A DNA stretch of 7,814 nt, taken from Nitrospira sp. (GTDB lineage Bacteria > Nitrospirota > Nitrospiria > Nitrospirales > Nitrospiraceae). Location: the NCBI GenBank assembly GCA_030456405.1, contig JAKDNQ010000093.1, forward strand, positions 1-7,814, written 5' to 3'. Positions 1-5,744 of this stretch are shown here, one piece after another. The notes beneath the pieces were generated by a model. That model was given only the letters and a program-made list of their open reading frames with translations. It did not search any database and was not told where the DNA came from. A program made the position numbers and the translations under genes. How positions within the stretch are numbered: position 1 is the first letter of the stretch; each line of letters opens with the position of its first letter.

Positions 1-554
1 TTGTGCTTGGCGAAGGCGCTGGAGTTGTCGTCTTGGAAGAACTGGATCATGCGCGCCAGCGCGGGGTTCGGATCTATGCCGAACTGATCGGTTACGGTAT
101 GAACAGTGATGCCTATCATATTACGGCCCCGTCCGAAGAGGGAGAAGGGGCGGTTCGATGCATGGAACTGACGCTCAAGGACGCCGGCGTCGGCAAGAGC
201 CAGGTCGGCTATATCAACGCGCATGGCACGTCGACGATGGCAGATGCGATTGAGACCAAGGCCATCAAGCAGGTGTTTGGGGACCACGCCTCCCGCATCC
301 CGGTGAGTTCGACCAAGTCGATGACCGGTCACTTACTCGGGGCAGCCGGCGGGATTGAAGCGGTGTTTACGGTGCTGGCGCTTCACCATGGGATACTTCC
401 ACCGACGATGAACCTGGATCATCCCGATCCTGAGTGCGATTTAGACTATATTCCTCACAGGGCGAGGCCGGCAGCGGTGACAGTCGCGCTATCGAATTCT
501 TTTGGATTCGGCGGGGTCAATGCCTGCTTGCTCTTCAGGAAACCAGACGCCTAG
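1..554 (+). CDS. fabF: 3-oxoacyl-ACP synthase II (KAS II), C-terminal part; 5' end outside the window
   Basis: This condensing enzyme of cytoplasmic type II fatty acid synthesis joins malonyl-ACP to a growing acyl-ACP with loss of CO2. The reading frame is open at the left edge (first full codon at base 3), leaving about 183 residues of a protein usually about 410 long. Visible thiolase-fold motifs are LGEGAG at the start, NAHGTST with the first catalytic His (fragment residue 74, E. coli His303), STKSMTGH with the catalytic Lys and second His (105 and 110, E. coli Lys335 and His340), and the gating loop GFGG near residue 168. The active-site Cys lies upstream and cannot be checked. The TAG stop sits one base before a palindromic repeat. 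FabF is preferred over FabB from the GHLLGAAGG and NSFGFGG context; this rests on family knowledge, not a search. Confidence 0.95.
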   Translation, partial: VLGEGAGVVVLEELDHARQRGVRIYAELIGYGMNSDAYHITAPSEEGEGAVRCMELTLKDAGVGKSQVGYINAHGTSTMADAIETKAIKQVFGDHASRIPVSSTKSMTGHLLGAAGGIEAVFTVLALHHGILPPTMNLDHPDPECDLDYIPHRARPAAVTVALSNSFGFGGVNACLLFRKPDA

Positions 555-676
555 CAGGATGCTGAAAAAGGCCGCCAGCGGCGTTCTCGCGTCGCTCAGA
601 GACTCAACGTACCGAAGCGTACGCCTCGCCTCTTCGCTCGCTGCGGCCTTGCTGGACAGCCTTTTTGAGCATCCTG
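555..676. repeat. 122-bp palindromic intergenic repeat, copy 1
   Basis: The ends are an 18-bp inverted repeat with one mismatch: CAGGATGCTGAAAAAGGC at 555-572 and GCCTTTTTGAGCATCCTG at 659-676. The centre holds a small hairpin, CGTAC...GTACG (608-623). It begins one base after the fabF stop and ends about 110 bases before rnc. A longer relative lies at 1576-1785 in reverse orientation. The element has no coding capacity, so it resembles a REP or MITE-like unit. Its transcript could fold into a long stem and act as a terminator or processing site for fabF mRNA; that role is inferred. Confidence 0.85.
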
Positions 677-685
677 TGCTATTGT
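675..685 (+). promoter_or_regulatory. candidate extended -10 promoter for rnc
   Basis: TGTGCTATTGT fits an extended -10 element (TRTG-N-TATAAT) with four of six -10 bases. No convincing -35 lies 16-18 bases upstream. It starts in the last two bases of the palindromic repeat, so the repeat end may supply part of the promoter. Transcription would start near 692, giving rnc a leader of about 95 bases. It is weak on sequence alone; rnc could also be read from the fabF side. Confidence 0.3.
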
Positions 686-785
686 GGCGTCAGTGCCATT
701 CGGGGATATTTCATCGGCATGTTCCGTATGAACCAAGTTTTCCGAAACCTGCTAAGAGACCTGTGCGAGGGAAAGACTCGCCGCT

Positions 786-1499
786 ATGACTTCGGCTGCT
801 TCCGCCGACGCACTCCAGTCCTCGTTAGGCTATCGATTTCAGGCGCGTGCCTTGCTCGATGAAGCCTTGACTCACTCTTCTCTCGTCAACGAGCAGAAAG
901 CTGCATTGGCTCAACATAACGAGCGGCTCGAATTTCTTGGCGATGCCGTGCTGTCGCTTGTGATGAGCGAGTATTTGGCTTCTACGTTGCCGCAGTCTTC
1001 TGAGGGGACCCTCTCGAAGCTGAAGGCGCAGGTGGTGAGCGAGGCATCGCTCGCGCAGGTAGCCCGCCGGCTCGGACTGGGGGAGCACCTCAAGCTTGGG
1101 CGCGGGGAGGACCGTTCGAAGGGTCGTGAGAAAGATTCGTTGTTGGCCGATGCGTTGGAAGCAGTGCTGGCGGCCGTCCACCTTGATGGAGGATTCGAGG
1201 TCAGTCGCACGGTGACGCGCCGTATTTTCTCAGAAGAACTTGCGAATATCGCCACACAGCAAGAACTGCCGGGAGCAGGCGACTACAAGACCCAATTTCA
1301 GGAGTGGTGTCAACAGCGACATGATACATTGCCACGCTATGAAACCGTTCGAGAAACAGGGCCCGACCATCAGAAGGTATTCGAAGTAGAACTGTCCATT
1401 CAAGGAAAAGTTGTGGGCATAGGGTCCGGGCGAAGTAAAAAGGAAGCAGAGCAGCAGGCAGCGAAACAGGCCCTCAAACAGGTAGGGACTTCGCGGTAG
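786..1499 (+). CDS. rnc: Ribonuclease III
   Basis: This cytoplasmic endonuclease cuts double-stranded RNA, maturing rRNA precursors and turning over structured mRNA and antisense duplexes. It is 237 residues, normal for the family. The catalytic domain spans about 8-155 and carries the signature NERLEFLGDAV. Glu46, Glu49 and Asp53 match E. coli Glu38, Glu41 and Asp45; Asp122 and Glu125 in DALEA match Asp114 and Glu117, so the metal site is complete. A double-stranded RNA-binding domain follows (about 166-234), with DYKTQFQEW at its start and SKKEAEQQAAKQAL in its last helix. ATG at 786 is the first start after an in-frame stop at 753-755. A purine-rich GAGGGA (767-772) lies 13 bases upstream, further than ideal. 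The gene is flanked by two inverted copies of one palindromic repeat. Confidence 0.96.
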   Translation: MTSAASADALQSSLGYRFQARALLDEALTHSSLVNEQKAALAQHNERLEFLGDAVLSLVMSEYLASTLPQSSEGTLSKLKAQVVSEASLAQVARRLGLGEHLKLGRGEDRSKGREKDSLLADALEAVLAAVHLDGGFEVSRTVTRRIFSEELANIATQQELPGAGDYKTQFQEWCQQRHDTLPRYETVRETGPDHQKVFEVELSIQGKVVGIGSGRSKKEAEQQAAKQALKQVGTSR

Positions 1500-1575
1500 C
1501 AGGCCGCGGAAAAACTCGATTTATACACAAAATGCCGTTGGAATCTTTCATACGGCGCTAATGTCAAAACAGGTT

Positions 1576-1785
1576 CAGGATGCTCAAGAAGGCCGTCCAG
1601 CAAGGCCGCAGTGAGCGAAGAGGCGAGGAGGTACCTACCGCACTTTGTGAGGCCGTTCGCCCGTATAATAGATCTTGGCGAACGGAAAAGTCCTCCAGCG
1701 ATTCCGATATCCCAGGGGCTCAACTCTATACGTTGAGTCTCTGAGCGACGCGAGAACGCCGCTGGCGGACTTTTTCAGCATCCTG
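1576..1785. repeat. 210-bp palindromic intergenic repeat, copy 2 (reverse of copy 1)
   Basis: The left arm 1576-1628 matches the reverse complement of 624-676 at 50 of 53 bases. The right arm 1729-1785 matches that of 555-611 at 56 of 57. The 12-bp centre of copy 1 is replaced by 100 bases (1629-1728), so this copy is 88 bases longer. It fills most of the 331-base gap between rnc and the first cyclophilin gene. The remaining 1500-1575 and 1786-1830 hold nothing I recognise beyond a ribosome binding site. The termini CAGGATGCTC and CAGCATCCTG form an imperfect inverted repeat. Confidence 0.85.
1653..1685. other. 9-bp perfect hairpin with TATAAT in the loop, inside repeat copy 2
   Basis: CCGTTCGCC (1653-1661) and GGCGAACGG (1677-1685) are perfect complements around a 15-base loop (1662-1676). 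The loop contains a consensus -10 hexamer TATAAT at 1664-1669. No good -35 lies 16-18 bases upstream (CACTTT at 1641-1646). The hairpin lies wholly in the extra centre that copy 1 lacks. It could be a promoter for the cyclophilin genes, an RNA hairpin, or chance. Confidence 0.5.
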
Positions 1786-1821
1786 GTAGGGGCATTTCAC
1801 ACGGGGTCGGTTACTAATCCA

Positions 1822-1827
1822 GGGAGG
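1822..1827 (+). promoter_or_regulatory. ribosome binding site of the first cyclophilin gene
   Basis: GGGAGG lies three bases before ATG 1831 and six before ATG 1834. It places the true start here and rules out the longer in-frame extension back to 1675, which would begin inside the palindromic repeat. Confidence 0.7.
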
Positions 1828-1830
1828 CTG

Positions 1831-2430
1831 ATGATGCAAAGACGGACTATAGTGAAGATGGTAGCGGTGGCGTTTGTGCTCGGGGGGAGCCTGTTGCTGG
1901 GAATGGGCGGTCTTTTCGCGCCTGACAAGGTTTCAGCGGAAGGGGCCAAAGGTCCTAAGGCCACTATTAAAACGAAGTTTGGCGATATGGACGTCGTCTT
2001 CTTTCCTGAGAAGGCCCCTAAGCACGTTGAAAGCTTCATGACGTTGGCAAAATCAGGCTTCTACAACGGGACCATCTTTCATCGAGTGATTCCCGGGTTC
2101 ATGATTCAGGGCGGTGACCCCAACACCAAAGATTTGAATAAGCCTGAGACCTATGGTCAGGGTGGGCCGAGTCAGAAGCTCAAGGCGGAGTTTAACGATA
2201 TTCCTCACCGACGAGGGATTCTTTCCATGGCGCGCACGAGCGATCCCAATAGCGCCGGTTCCCAGTTCTTCATTGTCGTCAAGGATTCGAATTTTCTCGA
2301 TGGACAATATACGGTTTTTGGCGAGGTGGTGAAGGGGATGGAGGTGGCGGATAAGATTGTCAGCTTGCCGAAAAACAGCCGTGACCTTCCGAATGAGCGG
2401 GCGGAGATGACGGTCGTGGTGGTCGAGTAA
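1831..2430 (+). CDS. Exported cyclophilin-type peptidyl-prolyl cis-trans isomerase
   Basis: The enzyme catalyses cis-trans isomerisation of Xaa-Pro bonds, here probably in the periplasm. The 199-residue product begins with a signal peptide: QRRTIVK, a hydrophobic stretch at about 10-30, and a probable cleavage site after Val-Ser-Ala36. The Arg pair with TIVK loosely resembles a Tat motif, but Sec export is the simpler reading. The cyclophilin domain covers 42-199. FHRVIPGFMIQGGDP supplies Arg85, Phe90 and Gln93, equivalent to human CypA Arg55, Phe60 and Gln63; AGSQFFIVV follows. The position of CypA Trp121 is Phe in NFLDG, as in E. coli PpiA, which suggests weak cyclosporin binding. ATG 1834 is an equally good start. 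The gene next door is a paralogue three bases downstream, about 73% identical over the domain (roughly 116 of 159 positions aligned by hand). Confidence 0.93.
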   Translation: MMQRRTIVKMVAVAFVLGGSLLLGMGGLFAPDKVSAEGAKGPKATIKTKFGDMDVVFFPEKAPKHVESFMTLAKSGFYNGTIFHRVIPGFMIQGGDPNTKDLNKPETYGQGGPSQKLKAEFNDIPHRRGILSMARTSDPNSAGSQFFIVVKDSNFLDGQYTVFGEVVKGMEVADKIVSLPKNSRDLPNERAEMTVVVVE

Positions 2431-2433
2431 ACG

Positions 2434-3072
2434 ATGCATGCTTGGTTGGCGATGACGCGCGATTCTGCGGCGGTGAGAAGTCTCATGCTGTGCGGAGTGC
2501 TGGTGGGGATCTGTTTCTTCACCGGTTGTGGAGGGAAGCCTGAAGTCACACTGGTCACTCCCCAAGCAGCCACTGGTCCCAAAGCCATTATCAAAACGAA
2601 GTTCGGAGACATGCACATCAAGTTTTATCCGGATGTAGCCCCGAAGCATGTTGAAAACTTTATCAAGCTGGCCAAATCCGGTTTTTACGACGGGGCGATT
2701 TTCCACCGTGTGATCCCGGGCTTTATGATCCAGGGAGGCGATCCTAACACCAAGAACTCGCTGCGTAAGGACACCTATGGACAGGGTGGGCCCAAGGACG
2801 AGAAGGGCAACTCCGTCTTGCTCAAGGCAGAGTTTAGCGACACCCCTCACAAGCGCGGCATTGTGTCGATGGCGCGTGCGAGCGAACCTGACACCGCTGG
2901 GTCGCAGTTTTTTATTGTCGTCGAACCGTCGCATTTCCTCGATGGAAAGTACACAGCGTTCGGCGAGGTGATCAAAGGTCTTGGCGTGGCCGATAAGATC
3001 GTGATTATGCCAAGAAACGATCGCGATTTGCCGAACGAGCGGGTTGAGATGACGGTGACGATCGTCGAGTAG
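2434..3072 (+). CDS. Lipoprotein cyclophilin-type peptidyl-prolyl cis-trans isomerase
   Basis: This is a second prolyl isomerase, 212 residues. Its N-terminus has a hydrophobic stretch ending in FFTGC, a plausible lipobox with Cys32 as the lipidated residue. Gly follows Cys rather than Asp, which in E. coli would favour the outer membrane. A short linker leads to the cyclophilin domain at about 48-212. FHRVIPGFMIQGGDP gives Arg92, Phe97 and Gln100, so the active site is kept; Phe again replaces the CypA Trp in HFLDG. Compared with its upstream neighbour it has about six extra residues (KDEKGN) in the loop after TYGQGGP. It starts three bases after the previous stop without a strong ribosome binding site, so coupling is likely. 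ATG 2452 would also keep a basic N-terminus and the lipobox. The pair looks like a tandem duplication followed by a change of location. Confidence 0.92.
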   Translation: MHAWLAMTRDSAAVRSLMLCGVLVGICFFTGCGGKPEVTLVTPQAATGPKAIIKTKFGDMHIKFYPDVAPKHVENFIKLAKSGFYDGAIFHRVIPGFMIQGGDPNTKNSLRKDTYGQGGPKDEKGNSVLLKAEFSDTPHKRGIVSMARASEPDTAGSQFFIVVEPSHFLDGKYTAFGEVIKGLGVADKIVIMPRNDRDLPNERVEMTVTIVE

Positions 3073-3073
3073 C

Positions 3074-3357
3074 AGCGCGGTCTCACGGACTCCCGTGCTC
3101 TTGCCCGCATTATTCATGAGCGCTTCTGCTGCAATCGCCGATCCGCTGCTACGACGAGCCTTTGGCCGACGGGCTCGCTCCTCGGACCCCTCACCGTACT
3201 ACACGAGTACGCATCGGGTCCTCACGGCTCCGCGCGCCGGTCTCGCGACGCGGCTCAGCGATTTCGCGACGAACGTTCCTGAATAATGCGGGCTAGAGCG
3301 CGTACGATAAGAATGTGCTCGCTCGATGTGCGCAGTTGGAGTCCATGAGACCGCGCT
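3074..3357. repeat. 284-bp nested palindromic element between convergent genes
   Basis: An outer inverted repeat pairs 3074-3093 (AGCGCGGTCTCACGGACTCC) with 3338-3357 at 19 of 20 bases. An inner perfect 14-bp repeat pairs GCCCGCATTATTCA (3103-3116) with TGAATAATGCGGGC (3280-3293). The stretch between them pairs at 13 of 15 where 3094-3108 faces 3288-3302, leaving 3303-3337 unpaired on the right. The interior is also roughly self-complementary, centred on GTAC-TACACGA-GTAC (about 3200-3215). The element starts one base after the cyclophilin stop and ends 34 bases before the PilZ stop. It therefore fills the 3073-3391 gap and could terminate both converging transcripts. I see no gene in it. Confidence 0.8.
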
Positions 3358-3391
3358 CCTTTGTGGAGTGTGGAAAGTAGAAGAGTGGATG

Positions 3392-3715
3392 CTATTTTAT
3401 GTGTTCGAGGAACGTGTAGAGACGGGCTCGCTCGGACGGAAAGAACAGAATGAAGCTCAGGCCAAAGGCATTGCCGGAGACCCAACGTACTGAGGCTCGT
3501 TCGACTTTTATTGGTGGTAACTGGTTGGGAAGTTGAAGTATCACCTGACCGTCGAGCCCTTCCGCCATATTGATGTCGGATTCAGCTCGACAGCCCGATG
3601 CCGAGATGTTTGTGATCGTGGCATTTCCTTCGATCTCACCAGAATAAAATCTCAGGGTGCAGCGTAATTCTGCCCGGCGTGCTTTTCTGATTTTTTGTTC
3701 TTGCTTTGAGCTCAC
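3392..3715 (-). CDS. PilZ domain protein, probable c-di-GMP receptor
   Basis: PilZ domains bind the second messenger cyclic di-GMP and pass the signal to motility, polysaccharide export or other targets. With the GTG start at 3715 the product is 107 residues, essentially one domain. Both ligand motifs are present: RKARR near the N-terminus (Arg10 and Arg14, RxxxR) and NISASG (Asn36, Ser38, Gly41; the [D/N]xSxxG motif). A beta-barrel-like pattern follows. The start is uncertain. ATG 3778 is in frame but would overlap the upstream gene by 26 bases, and the frame stays open to 3910 with non-PilZ sequence. None has a clear ribosome binding site. It lies 37 bases downstream of the Cys/His-rich gene on the same strand, so it probably ends that operon. 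No output domain is fused, so its partner is unknown. Confidence 0.85.
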   Translation of the reverse strand: MSSKQEQKIRKARRAELRCTLRFYSGEIEGNATITNISASGCRAESDINMAEGLDGQVILQLPNQLPPIKVERASVRWVSGNAFGLSFILFFPSERARLYTFLEHIK

Positions 3716-3752
3716 GGTATCAAGTCTAGCATGCTGCGAGCATGGTTCCCTG

Positions 3753-4448
3753 TCAGTGATGGTGACAGCCCGGTCCATGGGTATGGGGCTCAGGCGCCGG
3801 AGGCGGCATAAGTTGCTGCCCGGGTAAGATGATATGGCCCGGCTCACGTTGCTTAACCAGGTGTTCTGCGATTTCAGGATGGTAGGCTCGCACATAGCCG
3901 ATGAGCCCACCGAGAAACCGGTGTGATTGAAAGTCCGTACCAGAAAAACGTGAGACGAAGGCGATGGCTCGGTCCAGTATTTCTGGTGCGGATGACATGT
4001 CGGCGATGTCCTGAGGATTCTGCTTCTTGAACGTATCGTATTCCTTCTTCAAATGCTCTGCAAAGACCGGTGTCGGACCTGCCGGCACGTGCAGGGGACT
4101 GAGGGTTCGCCGCAAGGCTTGGAGCGCCGCCACAATCTCCGCATCTTGTCCGTCACGGCGGCTGTGGAAATAACCGAAGATGACCACTTCAACGAGATTG
4201 AAGAGGGCCACGGCCTTCTTGTCGCCGAGCTCGGTCAGCTCACGATAGAACTCCCGGCGTGCCGGCATGAATTGCACCGCCAGCCGCTTCTGTTGATAAT
4301 CGCTTCCGGATTCGAGATAAATACAGTCAGCCGGGCATGAGACCCGCACGATTCGATGTTCGCCGCAGCACTGGCTGCAAATCAGCCCTGCCAAAGCGGG
4401 ACAGGGCCGCTTCCCTTTCCGTTGTGTGCAATAGGCGCACTGGCTCAT
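3753..4448 (-). CDS. Conserved-looking Cys/His-rich protein of unknown function
   Basis: I do not recognise a named family. The 231-residue product opens with a dense cysteine cluster in the first 45 residues: Cys4, Cys7, Cys16, Cys24, Cys27, Cys28, Cys38 and Cys42, with His31 among them. The spacing CxxC, CxxCC and CPADC suggests one or two bound zinc ions. Residues from about 50 to 200 look soluble and helical, with no membrane segment or signal peptide. The C-terminus has a run of prolines and then a His/Cys tail (HTHGPGCHHH), a second possible metal site. Its ATG overlaps the stop of the upstream propeller gene in an ATGA arrangement, which points to translational coupling, and a PilZ gene follows. 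Zinc binding is inferred from Cys pattern alone. The reading frame itself is convincing. Confidence 0.85.
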   Translation of the reverse strand: MSQCAYCTQRKGKRPCPALAGLICSQCCGEHRIVRVSCPADCIYLESGSDYQQKRLAVQFMPARREFYRELTELGDKKAVALFNLVEVVIFGYFHSRRDGQDAEIVAALQALRRTLSPLHVPAGPTPVFAEHLKKEYDTFKKQNPQDIADMSSAPEILDRAIAFVSRFSGTDFQSHRFLGGLIGYVRAYHPEIAEHLVKQREPGHIILPGQQLMPPPAPEPHTHGPGCHHH

Positions 4449-5458
4449 TTCTTCACGGGCTCTTCTAGCGCCGGTTTCGGTGGAGGCGGGATGAATCCGT
4501 AGTCTGCCAGCGTCCGTTTTTCTTTCTTGGGCTTCCCATCACTGGGGGTTTCGAGCCCGTTCATCTCTGCCGCATGCGCCTGCTCATAGGGCACAAGGAT
4601 GAGATTATTCGCACGATCGATGCTGAGATCTCCCGGCGAGGGCAAGAATTCGGCGATGACTTGAAAGCGCTTGTCCCAGCTCATGCGCCAGACTTTTCCC
4701 GTTGTGGAATCGGACACGTACATATTGCCCCAGCGGTCGAAGTCTACTCCGCGGAGATTCTGAAAGCGGTTAGAGAAGAATCCGTTGGAGAAGATTTCTG
4801 TCATCACACCGTCCGGAGAGATTTCTGAAATCTTGCCCTTCTCCCAACTGACTGCGATGATGTGACCTGACTTTGGATGGATGGCTAGGCCAGAGGGACC
4901 TGCGAGGGAGGGATCTGTGATGAGCACAGATACCGTCTGGGTGGCCAGGTCGACACGGTAGATGGTGTTCGCCTTCTGGTCTGAGCAATAGAGATGTCCC
5001 TTGCCATCGAAGGTGACGTCGCTCAACGAGGTCTGCAGGGGCTCAGACCGAGAGGTTGCAGGCGGTCGGATGGTGAGGGCCATGATCGGCCTGCCGGTGG
5101 ACGTGTCGAAGCCGCGTAGGGTATTGAGATCGGCCACGTAGAGCACATGTTCAACTAAGGCCATGCCTTTGGGGGCATGAAGAATGACGTCGTCCTTCCC
5201 GCCTTGAATGAATTTGAGATTGAGCAGTGTGCCATTGTGATTGAGCTTGGTGATGAATCCGTTATTGTCGGCGGTCTCCGCTTCGCCGTTCACGCTTGAG
5301 ATAAAGTAACCCTTCTCAACGGGATCGTTGACGAAGCTATAGGGAGATTGCAGTTCCGTTACGGTGATCTGGGCGCTGAGCGGGCCGGCGATCACAAGAG
5401 GCATGATCCAGATGAGCCAGGCTGCTGGATGGGTGATGGCGTGTGTCAAATGGGACAT
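4445..5458 (-). CDS. Exported NHL/SMP-30-like beta-propeller protein
   Basis: This is a 337-residue protein with an N-terminal signal peptide (hydrophobic at about 12-27) and a probable cleavage after Leu-Ser-Ala29. The mature part has repeats typical of six-bladed propellers: a hydrophobic strand, then a DG/WGN turn, then a YVSD-like strand. Examples are FDGKGHLYCSD, IHPKSGHIIAVSW and FDRWGNMYVSD. The C-terminus turns proline- and lysine-rich (FIPPPPKPALEEP). NHL, SMP-30 and strictosidine-synthase-like propellers share this pattern. They serve as binding scaffolds or lactonases, and I cannot assign a substrate. ATG 5458 is chosen; GTG 5461 directly before it is equivalent. No ribosome binding site is clear, but a good promoter lies upstream at 5515-5544. 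It is the first gene of a minus-strand unit with the Cys/His-rich and PilZ genes. Confidence 0.85.
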   Translation of the reverse strand: MSHLTHAITHPAAWLIWIMPLVIAGPLSAQITVTELQSPYSFVNDPVEKGYFISSVNGEAETADNNGFITKLNHNGTLLNLKFIQGGKDDVILHAPKGMALVEHVLYVADLNTLRGFDTSTGRPIMALTIRPPATSRSEPLQTSLSDVTFDGKGHLYCSDQKANTIYRVDLATQTVSVLITDPSLAGPSGLAIHPKSGHIIAVSWEKGKISEISPDGVMTEIFSNGFFSNRFQNLRGVDFDRWGNMYVSDSTTGKVWRMSWDKRFQVIAEFLPSPGDLSIDRANNLILVPYEQAHAAEMNGLETPSDGKPKKEKRTLADYGFIPPPPKPALEEPVKK

Positions 5459-5514
5459 CACGAAGGAGGTTCAGCTCACAGGATAGGTGACTGTTGATAG
5501 TGGGTGATGCATGT

Positions 5515-5544
5515 ATCGTAGCTGTCAGGCGAAGAGCCTGTCAA
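5515..5544 (-). promoter_or_regulatory. sigma70-type promoter of the propeller operon
   Basis: On the minus strand, TTGACA (5544-5539) is a perfect -35. After an 18-base spacer, TACGAT (5520-5515) matches four of six -10 bases. Transcription would start near 5508, giving a leader of about 50 bases before ATG 5458. The spacer and -35 edge contain a short hairpin, CAGGC (5526-5530) with GCCTG (5536-5540). That could be part of an operator but is too short to call one. Confidence 0.6.
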
Positions 5545-5570
5545 GAAATGGACGTAAGGCGTGAGAGGAC

Positions 5571-5653
5571 GTGAGGGGTAAGGGGTTAGGGGTAAAGAGT
5601 AGGCAGAGCAGCGATCAACATAAGATTCCCAAGTCCCTCGCCTTACCCCTCAC
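5571..5653. repeat. G-rich/C-rich inverted repeat with tandem heptamers
   Basis: GTGAGGGGTAAGG (5571-5583) and CCTTACCCCTCAC (5641-5653) are a perfect 13-bp inverted repeat around a 57-base spacer. The left arm runs on as three tandem heptamers, AGGGGTA, AGGGGTT and AGGGGTA (5574-5594). The right arm has two ACCCCTC units (5645-5658). It lies in the 286-base divergent gap between the propeller and folD promoters. The three GGGG tracts fall one short of a simple G-quadruplex. It may insulate or regulate the two promoters, or be a dispersed low-complexity repeat. Confidence 0.7.
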
Positions 5654-5674
5654 CCCTCACCTCTTGGCCGCTCG

Positions 5675-5704
5675 TTGACTTGCTCAAAAATGCCCTGCTA
5701 TGGT
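5675..5704 (+). promoter_or_regulatory. sigma70-type promoter of folD
   Basis: TTGACT (5675-5680) matches five of six -35 bases. After 18 bases comes TATGGT (5699-5704), four of six -10 bases, preceded by TG at 5696-5697 as an extended -10. The start point would be near 5711, which excludes the in-frame ATG at 5700 as the folD start because it lies within the -10 element. Confidence 0.6.
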
Positions 5705-5731
5705 GCCGTGTTTTTCTGATGGTTTTTCAAC

Positions 5732-5740
5732 GGAGGAGGA
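5732..5740 (+). promoter_or_regulatory. ribosome binding site of folD
   Basis: GGAGGAGGA ends four bases before GTG 5745, a strong Shine-Dalgarno match that fixes the start at this GTG. Confidence 0.8.
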
Positions 5741-5744
5741 TTCC

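Noticed and set aside
502..862. Two short plus-strand frames overlapping the fabF end, the repeat and the rnc start
   Set aside because: They overlap known genes out of frame and translate the repeat; no supporting motif.
1675..1830. Longer N-terminus for the first cyclophilin
   Set aside because: It would be coded by the palindromic repeat and would bury the signal peptide; the ribosome binding site at 1822-1827 favours ATG 1831 or 1834.
2053..3117. 354-codon open frame on the minus strand across both cyclophilin genes
   Set aside because: It is antisense to two clear enzymes, and its internal similarity simply mirrors the cyclophilin duplication. No recognisable motif or start signal.
3095..3286. 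63-codon open frame in the gap between the cyclophilin and PilZ genes
   Set aside because: It lies wholly inside the nested palindrome, with no ribosome binding site or recognisable protein motif.
3730..3744. Short hairpin CATGCT-GCG-AGCATG before the PilZ start as a terminator
   Set aside because: The stem is only six pairs with no T run, so it is too weak to call.
3716..3910. Longer N-terminus for the PilZ protein
   Set aside because: It overlaps the end of the Cys/His-rich gene by up to 158 bases and adds no domain; a short in-frame ATG at 3778 remains possible.
5463..5470. AAGGAGGT-like Shine-Dalgarno sequence on the plus strand
   Set aside because: No start codon with a meaningful frame follows at suitable spacing, and it lies in the leader of the minus-strand propeller gene.
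5571..5658. CRISPR array or telomere-like origin at the heptamer repeats
   Set aside because: The units are contiguous heptamers with no spacers, too few in number, and no cas or replication gene is nearby.
5700..5744. folD start at ATG 5700
   Set aside because: This ATG lies in the likely -10 element, and a strong ribosome binding site precedes GTG 5745.
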